DNA of 64,000 nucleotides from Silene conica (GCA_029255685.2 CM055317.2:69987460-70051459); one strand, 5' to 3'; shown: positions 34,384 through 48,444, numbered from the stretch's first letter. Notes: generated from the sequence alone by a model not told the origin. Program-made: numbers and translations.

Positions 34384-37300
34384 ATGAAGTATGTAGTGGT
34401 AACTGGAGGAGTTGTGAGTGGACTAGGAAAGGGTGTGACTGCAAGTAGTATTGGAGTTCTTCTCAAAGCTTGTGGGCTTCGTGTTACCTCCATTAAAATT
34501 GGTAATTATGTTTTTTTTTCCATTTATATTTACTACTTTTATTGACATTTCTATTTTAATTGAAGTTCATGAATCATGAATTCATGATCATGATTCATGG
34601 ATGTTTGAGTTCATTTTTGACGTGGGTTTTTAAATTTATGTTGAAACGGTTTTTCTAACGCGTCTTCATGCAACATATAATCTCATGAGAATTGGGTCTG
34701 TTGTATTGTGGGTTTCGAGGATACACGTTAGAAAAACCGTCTGTTGAATTACAAGTGGGTTTTGGTTGATTAAATGATTAGTCTTTGTTTCCCAGGTGTT
34801 AATTCCTGCCTTATTTTTTGATGAAAAGATTCAAACTTTCATAGTGTACCATGTTTTTCTTGGGATGATATGAAATTTCTTGAGGAAAAGATTCAAACTT
34901 TCCGGATTTTTGAAAAATTTGAAGGGTTTTTGATTATTTAAGTTGATGATTCAGAGTGAAAATGTTGTCATATTGCACTATGTATTTGCATGAAGAGATT
35001 TAGAATTGGGTTGATTAAGTTCAGTGTGAGGAACATTCTGAATTCAATGTTATATTGTTTATGAGAAGATATAAATGCAAGGCGACCGTCTCGACCAAAA
35101 GCTTAAGCGAATGGTTGAGGCTCAATCAATGGTTCTTTCCCGTAATAATTATCGATTTAGAAGTTTGTTGTGAGAATAATGATAGCTTTGGTGCCTCACT
35201 TGTCTTTATAAATGCAAGACGACCGTCTCGACCAAAAGGTTAAGCGAATGGTCGAGGCTCAATCAATGGTTCTTTCCCGTAATAATTATTGATTTAGAAG
35301 TTAGTTGTGAGAATAATGATAGCTTTGATGCCTCACTTGTCTTTATGTTTTTGCATGAGGAGAAATGATCTAATTCGAAAAATGCTAACTTTTGTATTCC
35401 ATCATGTTTTTTTTTCTGAGGTTGAATGAAACAGTTTGATAGTTTACTTGATGTTGCATCATGCTGAATTTTGGGGTAAATTGAAATAAAACCCAATAAG
35501 AGTAAACATTTCTTCGCCTTTCTATCGAGGTTGTTGGAAACCCGGACTTTATTTTGTTTGTTACTAGTCTTTTTGGAAGAGAATAGCATCTTAACTCATA
35601 TGTGAGTATGTTGTAGATCCCTACTTGAATACGGATGCGGGAACTATGTCGCCCTTTGAGCATGGTGAAGTCTTTGTCTTAGATGATGGTGGTGAGGTAA
35701 TTACGCCCACCTTATCCTTGAATCTTTTCTCGTTAACTTGTCTGTTTCTGTTTTTCGCCTTTTGTTTAAGCCGTCTCTTAAATCCCACTTGTGGAAAGAT
35801 TATATTAGATTTAGCCATCTAATTGGAGTTAATGAATAATGATGTTGACGAAATTTTTAACATCAAGTGGTAGTCTTGTTTTTTCGGCTTCTCTTGGCTG
35901 CAGTGAGTTAGTTGGGAAGAACAGGTAACTTAGAAAGTGATGTTCACAATTTTTTTTCCTGAAAAAGTTTTGAGGTTTATTGTTTAATCCCTAGTTGCTT
36001 GCTTATTAATTCAAATTATAGTTACTGTACGCCGTTTTTTGGTTGATATGTGACCTGATCATTGTTATTTACTCCTGAAAAGAACCGAACTTTTGAATAA
36101 CCTACGATTATCCGAGGTCATCTGATATGGATTTCTACTCTGAGCTGTATCAGTATGACTGTATCGCAATGTGACTAATGTTGTCTCTGTGCCAAAATCC
36201 GACAATTTCAGCACAGAAGCCTCGGATGGTACCTTTGGCCGTAATTTAAGCAGAAACATCTGACCTTCAATTAGCTCTAATGAACTACAATTCAAGAAAT
36301 TAGTCTACTTCATTGCATAATTTTTGTTGACATAGTAGATTACGGTGTTAATTACTCAGTCATGTCATTATAATGAACAAATGGGTTTGTTGCGTTGGTT
36401 GATCGCTTTGGCAGGTGGACTTAGATCTTGGTAACTATGAGAGGTTCTTAGACATCAAATTGACACGCGATCACAATATCACTACTGGGAAGATATACCA
36501 GGTATGTGGTTCATCTGTCGACTAAGCCTTATCCGTTGCTTAGTTTGCCTCCTACCTTCCGTTCACATGGGTGAAGTAACATCCTAACATGTGACTGAAC
36601 TTCTTTGCTGGTCTTGATTACGTTTTCATTTTTGTTACTGTTTCATATGACAGTTTGTCATTGATAAGGAGAGAAAGGGAGATTATTTGGGAAAGACGGT
36701 TCAGGTTTATTTCATTTCTAATCAAAGAATTCCGCTTTTATTGTTAGCACTGAAGCTTCATACTCGTTTATACGCCTAAAAAGTCATGTTTTTTGGTTTC
36801 TTAGGTAGTCCCACACATTACTGATGCTATTCAAGAATGGATTGAGCGTGTCGCAAAAATACCTGTGGATGGACAAGACGGCCCACCTGATGTTTGTGTC
36901 ATAGAATTGGGTGGAACTATAGGTGTGTAATGTTTTATGTTTGTAGAAGCTTTTCTATTTGGCAAGATGTTACCTGTCTAATTAGGCTGGAAACCTTCTT
37001 TGGACATGCAGGGGACATCGAGTCAATGCCGTTTATTGAAGCTATCGGTCAATTTTCATACCGCGTTGGTAGGTACAACAGTTGTTATATGGTGGATGAG
37101 AATGATTGTCGCTGTAGCGAGTGATGACTCATCAACTTTATATTATTTCCAGGTCCCGGGAACTTTTGCTTAGTTCATGTTAGTCTTGTACCTGTATTAA
37201 ACGTCGTTGGGGAACAGGTACGTCCCTACTTGTGTTCAAATTTGTATTAGATGGCTATTAACTGATTAAGCCACGGGGTTTAGGTCTACTCCTCAGTCCT

Positions 37301-40300
37301 CAGGATGTTTTTTTGTTCTTTCTACAGAAAACAAAACCGACTCAACACAGTGTTCGGGGACTCCGTGGACTCGGATTAACTCCTGATATGTTGGCTTGTA
37401 GGAGTACAATGGTCTTACTCTTTCTCTATTACCTCTATGGTTTGTGTCCGGACTTGCATTATATGCTGATCTAGCACATTTACGATTTACTTGTTTTGTT
37501 TACAGCCTCTGGATGAGAACGTAAAGGCAAAACTGTCACAATTCTGTCATGTCGCAGTACGTCGGAAATCTATTATTATGCAGATTATTTTGTTCACTCT
37601 CTTGACTTGTCGATCTTTGAACCTTAACCTTGAAGAATGGTTTTTAACAGGAAGAGTGTATCATCACCCTATATGATGTTCCCAACATTTGGCACATCCC
37701 CTTGCTTCTAAGGGTATGTATTTTGTTAAGATTCCGACTATTCCATCTGATACAGACTTTTCAGACTCTTTCTGTATTATCGCGCATGCTGAATTGTTGA
37801 ATTTTCGCTCTTTTAATCAGGATCAAAAGGCCCATGAAGCCATACTCAAAGTGTTGCATCTTGATAGGTTTGTCGTATACCCTTTGGTTTTAGTTTGGTT
37901 TTGTTTCCAAAAGTGATGTTAGTAGATTACATCCGACTCTTATTTGTTACGATGTAGTTCTTCAAAGGAACCTGTCCTGGATGAGTGGACCCAAAGAGCT
38001 CAAAGATGTGATATGTTGCATAAGACGGTGGGTACAAAATTTATATGGAGAACTGTGGTGTTGTTTGCCTCTCATTGCTGACTCTTAACAGTTGTAGCTT
38101 ATTATATCTTGACTTGTCGTTTGATGCTAAAGGTGACGATAGCCATGGTAGGGAAGTACACGGGGATGTCAGATTCTTATCTCTCTGTACTAAAGGTACA
38201 CCTGTGCTTTCTATTGATTACACTCATGCTCTCGGTAGTTTTCAGGGTGGAAATAGTTCTACTTTTATGGTGTTAGTCTCTTTGCGTCTGTTAGCGGGTC
38301 ATTCGAGTCGGATAGACGGATACAGGTCAAGTCTTTTGAGATATGCCTGCCTTTGGGTTCGAGCTGGGTCATTCTGGGTTTGCATATGTTTCGGGTGTGT
38401 AATATGCAGTAATTTCGGAGTGTAGGGTAATTGTTGTCAGTAAAGTGCAGAATGGGTAGGGTTTCGTGTCGTATTTGGATTATTCTGATCGGGTACAGGA
38501 TTAGAATCACCTCCTTCCAATCTACTAGTATTATGTTAATTCCAGATAAAGAATGATTAAGGTATGCCCTATAGGTGCGCTGGAGTTTCGTGAGTCCATT
38601 TTACTATATATCCCGAGAAAAAGGGTTAAATGGAGACTGAAAACCGTAATGCGTGCAATGGCACTTGAGCACTTCCACCTTGTGTTGCCGCGTTTTATGA
38701 GCTAAAATGTTTTTGACTATCAATGACAGTTTTTCCCGTTCTCTCGGATGTGCAGGCTCTATTACACGCCTCAGTGGCCTGTGAACGAAAACTTATAGTG
38801 AACTGGGTTCCAGCTAGTGACCTTGAAGAAGCAACCATTGAAGAGGTGATTAGATTGTTTCTTCCTGCAATCACCTCGTTGTCTTTATTCTGCACGCCTA
38901 CTCTTTGAGTACGGGTGATTTGCACTGTGCATATTCTGATAGTTTTTATTAATGCAGAACCCTGAAGACTACAGAACAGCGTGGCATTTGCTGAAGGTTT
39001 GTATTACAGTGATGAATACTTCTTTTAGAATATGCTCGATTGTTAAAATGGCGCTACCAGAATCCCTAACTGCAGATTGAAATTGAGAAAACGTACTTGT
39101 TAAAACTCATTCTTACGACTTACGAGCCATTTTTTCCGACTAATACCTTGATTTGTATTCTGCAGTGTATTTTAAGTATTAACATCATATTTTGAGAACT
39201 TTACCGTCTGTATGTATTTATAAATACAGGGTGCAGATGGTGTTCTTGTGCCTGGAGGATTTGGCGACAGAGGGGTTGAAGGGAAAATTCTTGCAGCAAA
39301 GTATGCCCGAGAAAACAAAATCCCGTATCTTGGCATTTGTTTAGGGATGCAGATTGCTGTAGTTGAGTTTGCTCGCTCTGTGCTTGGTGTGCAAGATGCT
39401 AGCAGCACTGAATTCGACAAAGATAGCAAGAGCCCTTACGTTATATTTATGCCCGAGGTTCACTTTTTGTTACTTTTGGTCTGTCTGACTGTCTCGTTCT
39501 GTGTTTCTTCATTTCCGTATTAGTCATCCCACATGATCGTTAGCGAGACCAACTGTAAACAGGGAATCTTTCTATTAAAAACCCTCAAGCGAGTGTCGCA
39601 TAGTAATATGAAGAGCCGGAATAACACAGTCTGTGATACCGTTTTGTCAGGGGTCAAAAACTCACATGGGTGGTACCATGCGACTTGGTTCAAGGAGAAC
39701 ATATTTTCATGTCAACGACTGCACGAGTGCAAAACTGTAAGCATAATACCAGTATTTTCGTTCAGTGCAACGTTCATATAATTTTGACCTGGAGGCTGGA
39801 ACTTACTTTATTTCATTTCTTTCAATAGTTACGGAAATGCAAGTTTTGCTGAAGAGAGACATCGGCATAGATACGAGGTTTGTTTACATGACAATTAGCT
39901 TAAACAGCTCCATGTGTTTCCAACTGACTTGACGTTGTTTGACTGACTTTAGTGTATGCCGTGTATCTTAGGTGAATCCCGATATGGTTGCTCAACTAGA
40001 GAGTGCCGGTATGTCTTTCACCGGGAAAGATGAAAGCGGTGAAAGAATGGAGGTTGGAATTCATCTTCTATAGCTATTGCTTTCGCCATTTATTTTGCTA
40101 TTTGCAGGAGCTCGCGAGCTACTGAGGCGGGTAATGTAACGTTCGTGCATCCTATCTTTACTTAAAATTATTCTGATCATTTCAATGTGTCACAGATTGT
40201 TGAGCTTCCCAATCATCCTTTCTTCATCGGATCTCAATTCCATCCCGAGTTTAAGTCAAGACCAGGAAAACCGTCTCCTTTGTTTATAGGTGTGTCGACG

Positions 40301-40681
40301 TTGCTCCTCTCTGTGCCCTTTAAGCGTTTGAAATACCTTGACACGGTTTTAGCATCGGGTGACCTTTTTAATCTCGTGCCTGGTTCGTAAATAGGTTTAA
40401 TAGCAGCAGCTGTTGGGGAGCTGGATGCGATTTCAGGGAGCGTTGATGTTGTACATGACCCATTGTTAGCGGAAAGGCCAAAGTACAACTATACTCTTCC
40501 TGCTCCTCGGTTCAACAACGTCTCGTTCAAAGACTATGATAAGCATTGCAATGGTTCCATTCATCCGGATTATCCAAATGATGATCGTATTCATAAGGAT
40601 AGAGCTAATGGTACGTTGAATGGGGTTTACCGTGATCATATGAATGTCGTCTTCAGCAATGGGAATGGATTACACGGCTGA
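34384..40681 (+). CDS. CTP synthase (glutamine hydrolysing), 21 exons, 635 aa
   Basis: The enzyme makes CTP from UTP, ATP and glutamine in the cytosol, the last step of pyrimidine nucleotide synthesis, and can form filaments. Exons: 34384-34501, 35617-35696, 36415-36501, 36654-36704, 36805-36922, 37012-37068, 37153-37217, 37328-37411, 37506-37556, 37651-37713, 37821-37867, 37958-38027, 38133-38195, 38756-38845, 38958-38996, 39230-39457, 39651-39736, 39829-39877, 39972-40052, 40196-40289, 40395-40681. All introns are GT-AG and the frame is continuous. The N-terminal synthetase half opens with [16 protein letters not shown]; the C-terminal half is a class I glutamine amidotransferase. Its triad is visible: C398 in GICLGMQ, H525 and E527 in QFHPEF. 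The length (635) is slightly above the usual plant value (about 560-600) because of a polar C-terminal tail. The start is the only ATG giving the conserved MKYVVVTGG beginning. Confidence 0.95.
35071..35344. repeat. 137-bp tandem duplication in CTP synthase intron 1
   Basis: Two units, 35071-35207 and 35208-35344, start ATAAATGCAAGRCGACCGTC. Few differences separate them. They lie wholly inside the first intron and do not touch splice sites. Confidence 0.9.
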
Positions 40682-42021
40682 AAAAATTAGGATTACCTCA
40701 CCCGCGTATATATTAAGCCTTAGATGAGCGGTTTTTTAAACAGATTTATTACGAGGTTTTCTGTACAGTTTGGTTTGTTTTAGAAAGCAAGGTCGGGTAT
40801 GGTACTATGGTAACAGTCGGGATAATGCATAGAAACAGGCTGTATCACCGTTGTTTTTAATCGGGATCACCTGTTGCATCCGAGTTCCGACATCCGTCAT
40901 TGCTATGTAATTAGAAGGATTTGCTCTGTATGTGTTGTAAATTATTCAACGAGTTTCAAGTAAGTCTCTTGTTAACCCTTCCCCTGCAGATTGTCGGATT
41001 TAGACTTGGTCTCGTAATGGTAGCCTTTGCTGATTTTCAAAGGAAAATTCCTAGTCGGGCAGGCATTATGTCAAAAACCTTTCTTTATAGCAGCAAAAGA
41101 AAAGAAAAGAAATTCGACATGTTATTCCTGTGTTTTCCGAATTCTACCAGATACCCTGTTTTCTTAAATCATCGGTCTCAACCTTGCAGTTGATACTTTA
41201 CCAATATCTTTACTCGTACTCACCCGAGAACCACCTAACTTAAATCCAATCCCCCCCAACACCACAATTGAAGTTTCTACGGACTGTTTGAATTTGTTTT
41301 TTCAAGTGGTCGGCATTATTGATCTGGATCAAGATTCTAAAATTGTCCTACGTTACTACTAGTACTTTACTTTCGTCTACGCATTGCTTCTCAATAAGCC
41401 ATTGTCTTTGAAAATTCAATAGGGTTGTCCATTCCGTTGCAGAATCTGCAATGGTTTATGCATATGACTATTTTTCTCATAATGTAATAAAAACAACTCT
41501 GGAGAAATCTTCTATGAATTGCGGGTGGGTGACGAAAGATCGCAGGTAAAGAGGATGATGATCTTCGGTGAAGAAGAATATAGTTAAATAGTAAAACTCT
41601 CTTTGTAAAACTACAAGGTAATTGAAACTTGAAAATATAGCTGGAAATTAAAAAGTACGAGTAATTGAAATCTGAGGAAACTGAAAATTAGTACTTAGCT
41701 GGTAAGGTAACTTATTATATAAAAATGTGTTTAGTAAATAAGCTGAAAAATGTAGCTTATTTGGATAAAATGACATAAAAGGATATGATAATCATTTAAT
41801 ATATGAAAAGTATTTCATTTTAGATACCTTGCTTTTCAAATGTTACCTAAGTTAGCGTTCATTTCAAGTAGTTTATTTGGTCAAATAAGTTACCTACCAA
41901 ATACTTACAAAAAAATTCAGATAGCTTAAATTTTAGACAAATAAACTACCTAAAATATCTTATCAAATAGAACCCAAGTCATATTTAAGACAGTCGTATC
42001 ATCAAATATACTTAATTCATT
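40682..42021. other. CTP synthase 3' region and intergenic DNA
   Basis: The first few hundred bases probably hold the 3' untranslated region. A 90-codon frame at 40921-41193 has no recognised similarity. The rest is AT-rich with nothing definite. Confidence 0.4.
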
Positions 42022-44436
42022 TCTATATAATAATATAAAAAGGCATGTTGAACCCCTTTTGGAGGGTCACATGTCACGCTCTATGTTCTTGACACCTATC
42101 ATACTTAATAATACAATTACCCAATGAATCTATATAAATTTTGTGTACAAAAAATGAATAATAATAGATTTGCTCTTAATATACGAAATAAATGCACATA
42201 AATCTAATTAAATCAATAGTTACTTATCCGCCCTTCAATCATCTCAAAAATAAAAATCAAAAGTCATAAAACACTCTTTCATAATTTTAATGACCTTCAT
42301 ACCTACAATTTCTCTTATGTAATGTTCTCTTTTTATTTTATGGGTTTCCAAAACATAATAATAAATTTCAAACATAAATAAGAATCAACTCAAAGCACGC
42401 ATTTTATCATCATCCAAATTGTCATAGAAATAAGCTAAATAATTAAAAAGTTCTTAATTAATTAGTTTTTGTAATATAATATGTTAATAAATTGATTAAA
42501 ATTCTTTATATTAACACAGATAATTTTCATTAATTTTTTTTGTTATTTAATTCATCTCTTGAGTTTCTCGACAATCAATTATCTAATTTAATAATGCCAC
42601 AAAATAAATACAGATATTTATGGTTATGTAATGTCTATAAAAACGATAATACATATAATAGTTTCTATTCACATTATTTATTTAATATCTATTGCTCATA
42701 AGTTTCTTTCTATGGTTTAATTTAATTATTTGATGATAATAATGAGCATATTGAGAATTATTGTTGAGTGTTGTTGTTGCGGTGGTGGTGTCAAATAAAA
42801 TATATTTTAGTTTGTTATGTTGGTTTTATAATCATTTTTTGTATATTTGAATTCATATTTTCCATTTAGTGTAATTTATATATTTACCTGTAACAATGTT
42901 TTAATTCGTTTGTCAAGTTTTTGCTATGTTGATCTTTTGGTCAAAGTATTTTTATATAAGTTTTAAAGCATTATGAAATGTATGTAAATGTAAATAAGAC
43001 AAAGTATCACGTGGGTAATTTGAAGAGAAAAGAAATATAAGATATACGAAACTGGGGTAAAATAAAAGTTACAAAAAGCAAGGTAAAATTTTTTAAGTTA
43101 TGGATGTATATATTGTTTGAGGATAAATTACAAATAACCACCACGTATTTGCGTATTTTTACAAATTACCACCACGTATTTGCTTTTTTACAAATAACCC
43201 CCGAACTTTTATGTATACTCCCCAATCACCACCGTATTTTAATCCCGAACAACTTTTTTTTAATTTTCCGTCTTGTTAAGTTACAATTTATGCAAAATAC
43301 CCATATTACCCTCCCTAATTATACAAGCCTACCCACCAAGACACCCATATTCATCGATTTCCCCCAATTCTCCAAATTAAAATAGATTTCAAACGTTAAG
43401 TTCCCCAAATTACCCAAATTATTTTCCAGAATGAGCCACTATTTTGGTGCCAGCAGTAGACCACCATGGGTAATACCCTCAATATGGTCTAACTATCACA
43501 CCTTTTATTTGAACATAACTTGATATAGTGGGTAGGGAGCGTGTAGCCTTGCCGAGGCTTCTTCTATTTAAGCCAGTATAATACTCCGTAATCGGTATTA
43601 TGTACTCCAAAGTACCTTTTTCTTCTTTGTTTAGGTTGGAGATGCTACTTTGTGTCTAGGTTTGCTGGGTTTGTTCATTAATCAATTGGCAGGCAAGTCG
43701 GATAATCTAGAATATGTATTCTTACCTATTAAACGGACTTCTATTTAGTTGTAAGACTAGCACCAAAATAGTGCCTCATTTTGGAAAATAATTTGGGGAA
43801 TTTAGGGTTTGAAATTTATTATGATTGGGGAAATTAGGGGAAATCATGAATATGGGTGTGTACTGTGTAGTTAGTTGGGTAGGCTTGTGTAACTAGGGAG
43901 GGTAATATGGATATTTTGCATAAATTGTAACTTAACAAGACGGAAAATAAAAAAAAAATTGTTCGGGATCAAAATACGGTGGTGATTGAGAGTATACGTA
44001 AAAGTCCGGGGTTATTTGTAAAAAAACAAATATGTGGTGGTAATTTGTAAAAAGACGCAATTACGTGGTGATTATTTGTAATTTATCCATTGTTTTAATA
44101 AAAGATTACTCGAATAAAAGAGCGCATAAGTAATGAGTTGGACAATTTCGGTACAAATTTTAGATAACTATTTTGTTCATATATAAGTTTTTTTGTAATT
44201 AATAAAAAAATTATTTGTCTTCGTAATTCAAATTATTTACATATTTTAAAAAAATACGTAATTGTCTTGTACTATATAGATTGTAAATTTCTTGTATAAT
44301 AGATTGTAATTTTTGCAAATTGTGTTATACATTTTTATTCAAACATTGACGTTCAATTTTATGAATAAAAAAAGGTCAAAATTCTAAAAAACAAAAAACT
44401 ATCTCGTGCATTACACGAGTCGGGTCATAAAACTAG
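42022..44436 (+). mobile_element. Helitron candidate containing a nested MULE-like element
   Basis: The 3' end has a hairpin CTCGTG-CATTA-CACGAG, then CGGGTCATAAAACTAG and host T at 44437, which is a clear Helitron terminus. The proposed 5' end is TCTATATAATAATATAAAAA at 42022. It is preceded by T, not the expected A, which weakens the pairing. No Rep/helicase is seen. Confidence 0.45.
43121..44088. mobile_element. Long-TIR MULE-like foldback element
   Basis: About 330 bp at the left (43121-43455) is inverted at the right (43755-44088), starting GGATAAATTACAAATAACCA and ending ATTATTTGTAATTTATCC. The flanks are ATTGTTTGA and ATTGTTTTA, a 9-bp target duplication with one mismatch, as expected for Mutator-like elements. 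The 300-bp centre is unrelated to the arms and has no recognised coding. Confidence 0.82.
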
Positions 44437-44856
44437 TTAAATTTGAAAACGTATTAGCCCTATTACCGTCAAAAGCTCGATATTTATGAACACGCACAAT
44501 ACGCACAATAGACGTACAACAGGTTGCCATATTTGAAAGATGATTCCTTATTGCATGAGTGATGATGACTCGTACTAGTTTTCCTTCACACGAAAAAGTA
44601 CACTGCTACTAAAATAAAGTTGAAAAGTTTTTGTTAGATATTTCTGGCGTTATTTATTTACCTATTTTATTTTCGGATATTTTAGTTAATTGTCTATATT
44701 TTTATTCTAGGAAAGTTTGACTTTTACGCTCAATTTGACCCATTTGTCATCTAAGTAACATTAAAGTGGACATAACACAGACACGTGACACGAGTCACAC
44801 GACATTCCATAAATTTTAAGACACTTTATATGTTATTTAAATTTAATAAAAATATA

Positions 44857-45063
44857 CTCCCTCCGTCCCGGTCATTTGTTATCTATTTCCATTTTGGGGT
44901 GTATCATTGAATTGTTATCTATTTCCATTTTTGGCAACTTTTTGTGGATGACATTTGATTACATGTGGGGCCATATAATTTGTGTGGTCCAAATTCATTT
45001 ATACTTCTTTTCTTAATCTTTGTGTCAAAAGCAATAGATAACAATTGATCGGGACGGAGGGAG
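44857..45063. mobile_element. Stowaway-like MITE (Tc1/mariner type)
   Basis: The termini CTCCCTCCGTCCC and GGGACGGAGGGAG are flanked by TA on both sides. It is 207 bp, non-coding, with internal TTTGTTATCTATTTCCATTT repeated. Confidence 0.9.
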
Positions 45064-45065
45064 TA

Positions 45066-46967
45066 TTTTATAGTTATAATTAACATTCTTCTAATCAATC
45101 TCTTCCAATCTTTCGACATATCGTGTGTCTAACGAATGTCGGCTCATTATGAGAAATGTCTGAATGTCTGTACTACCTAACTTGTCATCTAATAATTTAC
45201 TCCTTCCTTTAAAGCTCAAAACCGTTTAAAGTTGTCCTCAATTTCAAATTAACTTTACACTAAAACTTGAGAGAGACAGTCTTTCAATAAATTATTGAAA
45301 AACCATTCTTTTGTACTATTTTATTTGTATTTCGTAACCCTTTTGTCATTGATCGTACCATAGTAATTTCATACTTATTTACATAATAAATGTACTCATT
45401 TTATCTTTAATCACGATTTGTACCTATTATATTACTTTTAGTACCACTTTTTCTTAAATTTGTATAATAGTCTCCCAATAAACTTATTGAGAGACAGTCT
45501 TTCAGAAGAGCTACGGTAACTTTTATAAAGTATAAATACCGTCTTACAAATTGCAAGTATGAAACAATTGACACAATAATTAGTATCCATACAAATCGAC
45601 AAATGGTTTATATATAATAAAAGTGACACAAATTCATTCACACTTTTCACTTTCTAGTAGCCTAGTAGGGTATTGCCCTATCTTACAAGTACTTGAGGAA
45701 TAGATTGGATAGATATGTTATGGGCTCCCTTCCAATTCTCGTGATTTAAAAGATGTTGATGTCCGAACGAACATATATTAACATGCAAAAACAAAATTCG
45801 TTAAACATTAAACTGGAATGTTAAAGTACTGAAAAAGACAATGTAAAGATTAATTAGTTAATTACGCCATTTAAAATCGTCTCTTTAAAGTTTTGTACAT
45901 TAAAATATACTAACTTTTGTCTTTTAATTAAAAAAGCATTCATATAAATTATTGAATATCAATATATATGTACATAATATAGAATTTTACAAGAATTTAT
46001 ACGTTGAAATCAAGTACAATTCCTCGTAAAAAAAATTACAAAGTTTATTTGTCATACGCGCTTTATACGTAAAACGAATATAACAAAATAATAGAAGCGA
46101 TAAGTAGAAAGAATTTGACTATTATTTCCATTACTCCCATTTCAAGTCTTGATTCTTGTAAAACATTTTCATCTTAAGAGAGTATATATTACGATATCAT
46201 GCAACGTAAAACATTTTTCAATACATTTTTGTTTCTTGCGGGTCCACATTTCCCATGAATCATGCCGTGAGAGAAAAAAAAAATTGTATCTCAAAGTCTC
46301 AAAGCTTAACTTTCAATGATTTACTAAAGTTAGCTAACGTGAATGATAAATACGTGATACGGAATTCGATTTATGACTTTTGAAAACTCAAATTTAAAAG
46401 GAGTTTGTTAAAAAGTTAGTATAATTTTGTATAATTAATAGAAATAATGACTATGTTGGTATAGTGGCCGGGTGTAGATTTTCCTTGTCTAAAATTAAGG
46501 TTCTAGTAAACAAATTTTGTTTAATGTTTTTTTTCCATTTCTTTTATTTATATTTTTTCCAATCACACAATAAACTGGAATATTTTGGTAGAATCAAATT
46601 TTTATTATATAAACTTAATTCCGCAAATTTCGTAATTTTGTTGATTTTTCGCACATCCAATAAGTCCTATAATCGGCTCTAGCATTTAGACGTAAATCTA
46701 AACATGCAAATTATCATTAAATGAGTCAATAAATATCGCTAATAATTGACAATTACCATGAAAAAGCCCCTACTTTCGTAGGGTGAACATGTCCTACTCC
46801 ATTAATTAAGAGTCTAAATATGTTGGTCGACTACATCAAGTGTTACCTACTTGTATTTCATTACACAAATAGTAATGTACCAAGTTGTATAAATAAGATT
46901 TATATAATCATTATATATATTTATTCGAGTTCATATGTAACTTTTTTGGTTTTCAATTTTTTGGTAA
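45066..46967. other. AT-rich intergenic stretch
   Basis: No gene is recognised. Two copies of GAGAGACAGTCTTTCA, each near a short AAT/ATT inverted stretch, occur at about 45268-45290 and 45488-45505. Nothing else can be supported. Confidence 0.4.
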
Positions 46968-47854
46968 CTAGTTTTAAACCCGTGCAATTTGCACGGGTAT
47001 ATTTTTAGAAAAAATGTGGTGGATAATTAATATTATCGAATAGTGTCAATAATACGTAAATATTTTGCATTCAATTTCTATTATATTGATAATACGTTAA
47101 AATGCATGTTTTAAATAAAATTTAGCACATTAAATTGAGTACCCAAAAATGTAAATATTACTATAAAATCAAAACAGTTGTTCAAATAAATAACGATTAC
47201 ATTATCCTTCAACGAAACATAAATTACGCAATTCATGATTTAAATAAAAATGTTCGTAATGTTTCAGAATCTACGATTTTGGGCATTTATTTAGAAAACG
47301 TAGTATATTAAGCTGTTATTGTGCAGGAAAATCATCAAATATTATGCGGGATCCACCTGAGTGAATTAAAAAAAATTACGCCATTAACTCATAATCAGAT
47401 TATAATTTGCGTGGAGGAGTTTATAATTTTTATTACGCCATTAACTCATAATCAGATTATAATTTGCATGGAGGAGTTTATAATTTCTTTTTCCTGATTG
47501 TATATTAATATTACGTTATTTTAATTTTGTTTAAAATTTTGTAGGTTCGGTTTTTTATTGTTGTAAATTGTTATTAATTATAATATTCTAATCATCTAAA
47601 TAAGTTGTGGTCTAATTATCGCAATGTCTATTTCTAATTAATTGATTTATATAAAAAAGCTCGTAATGTTTCGTAATCTACGATTTTAGGCATTTATTTG
47701 GAATACGTAGAATATTAGGCGGTTATTGTGCAGGCAAATCATAAAGTATTGTGCGGGACCCACCTGAGTGAATTAAAAAAAAAAAAAAAAACTTGGATGA
47801 ATGACGTGGCGCAACCACAGCCTGATAAATGTTTCAGAATTTATATAGATAAGA
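46968..47854 (-). mobile_element. Compact non-autonomous Helitron
   Basis: On the minus strand the 5' end is A|TCTTATCTATATAA (47854) and the 3' end is a hairpin CCCGTGCAAATTGCACGGG then TTTAAAACTAG|T (46968). Both host bases fit an AT target. The 887-bp body has no coding. It contains direct repeats: a TCTACGATTTTRGGCATTTA block to GGACCCACCTGAGTG-like sequence near 47265-47372 and 47665-47783, and a 48-bp pair at about 47390-47485. Confidence 0.75.
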
Positions 47855-48013
47855 TTTTTGTTTAAATATATAAATTTAAAATTTTTACAGTGCAGCTTAG
47901 AGTTTTTAAAACAAAACTTGAAAATTTTAATATATAACTTGGATTCTAAATAACCGGTTGTATTACAATTTACAATTGGTGGTATAATCTATTGCCAGAT
48001 TTCATAATACTAA

Positions 48014-48320
48014 GAGCAAGTGCAATAATAGTTTTTATTTTTGAGATGGTCAATAAAAACTTCAAAAATAAAGTTCTTCTATTGTGGGTGACATTGGATT
48101 TGTCAAAATAAGAACTTGGTTCTTATTAAGAACCAAGTTTTTTTGCTGGTTTCAAAAATTAAATAATGAAATAGTTATGAGAAAACTTAATAATAGGACC
48201 CAATTAAGAACAAAATAAAAATTCTTCCATTGTAGGAAGAAAGTTTTTAAACTTAAAAAATGGTGAAAATGACTTAACATTGGAAGAATTTTATTTAAAG
48301 TTCTTCCATTAGACTTACTC
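48014..48320. mobile_element. MITE with GAGCAAGT / ACTTACTC termini
   Basis: The left end TAA|GAGCAAGTGCAATAATAG and right end CCATTAGACTTACTC|TTA form imperfect inverted repeats. Internal CTTGGTTCTTATTAAGAACC is a perfect palindrome. It is about 307 bp and non-coding. The flanks differ (TAA/TTA), so the class is unsure. Confidence 0.55.
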
Positions 48321-48444
48321 TTAGGTGTTTCAAAAAGATTCAATAAACTAATAACATATAGTATTTGATTCAATTAGATTTTCTGGTTTGATCAACTTAA
48401 TTTATATTTAAAATAATTTTTCTGGTCATTTTTTATATGTTATT

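Noticed and set aside
40921..41193. 90-codon frame downstream of CTP synthase
   Set aside because: No recognised similarity; it probably lies in or after the 3' untranslated region.
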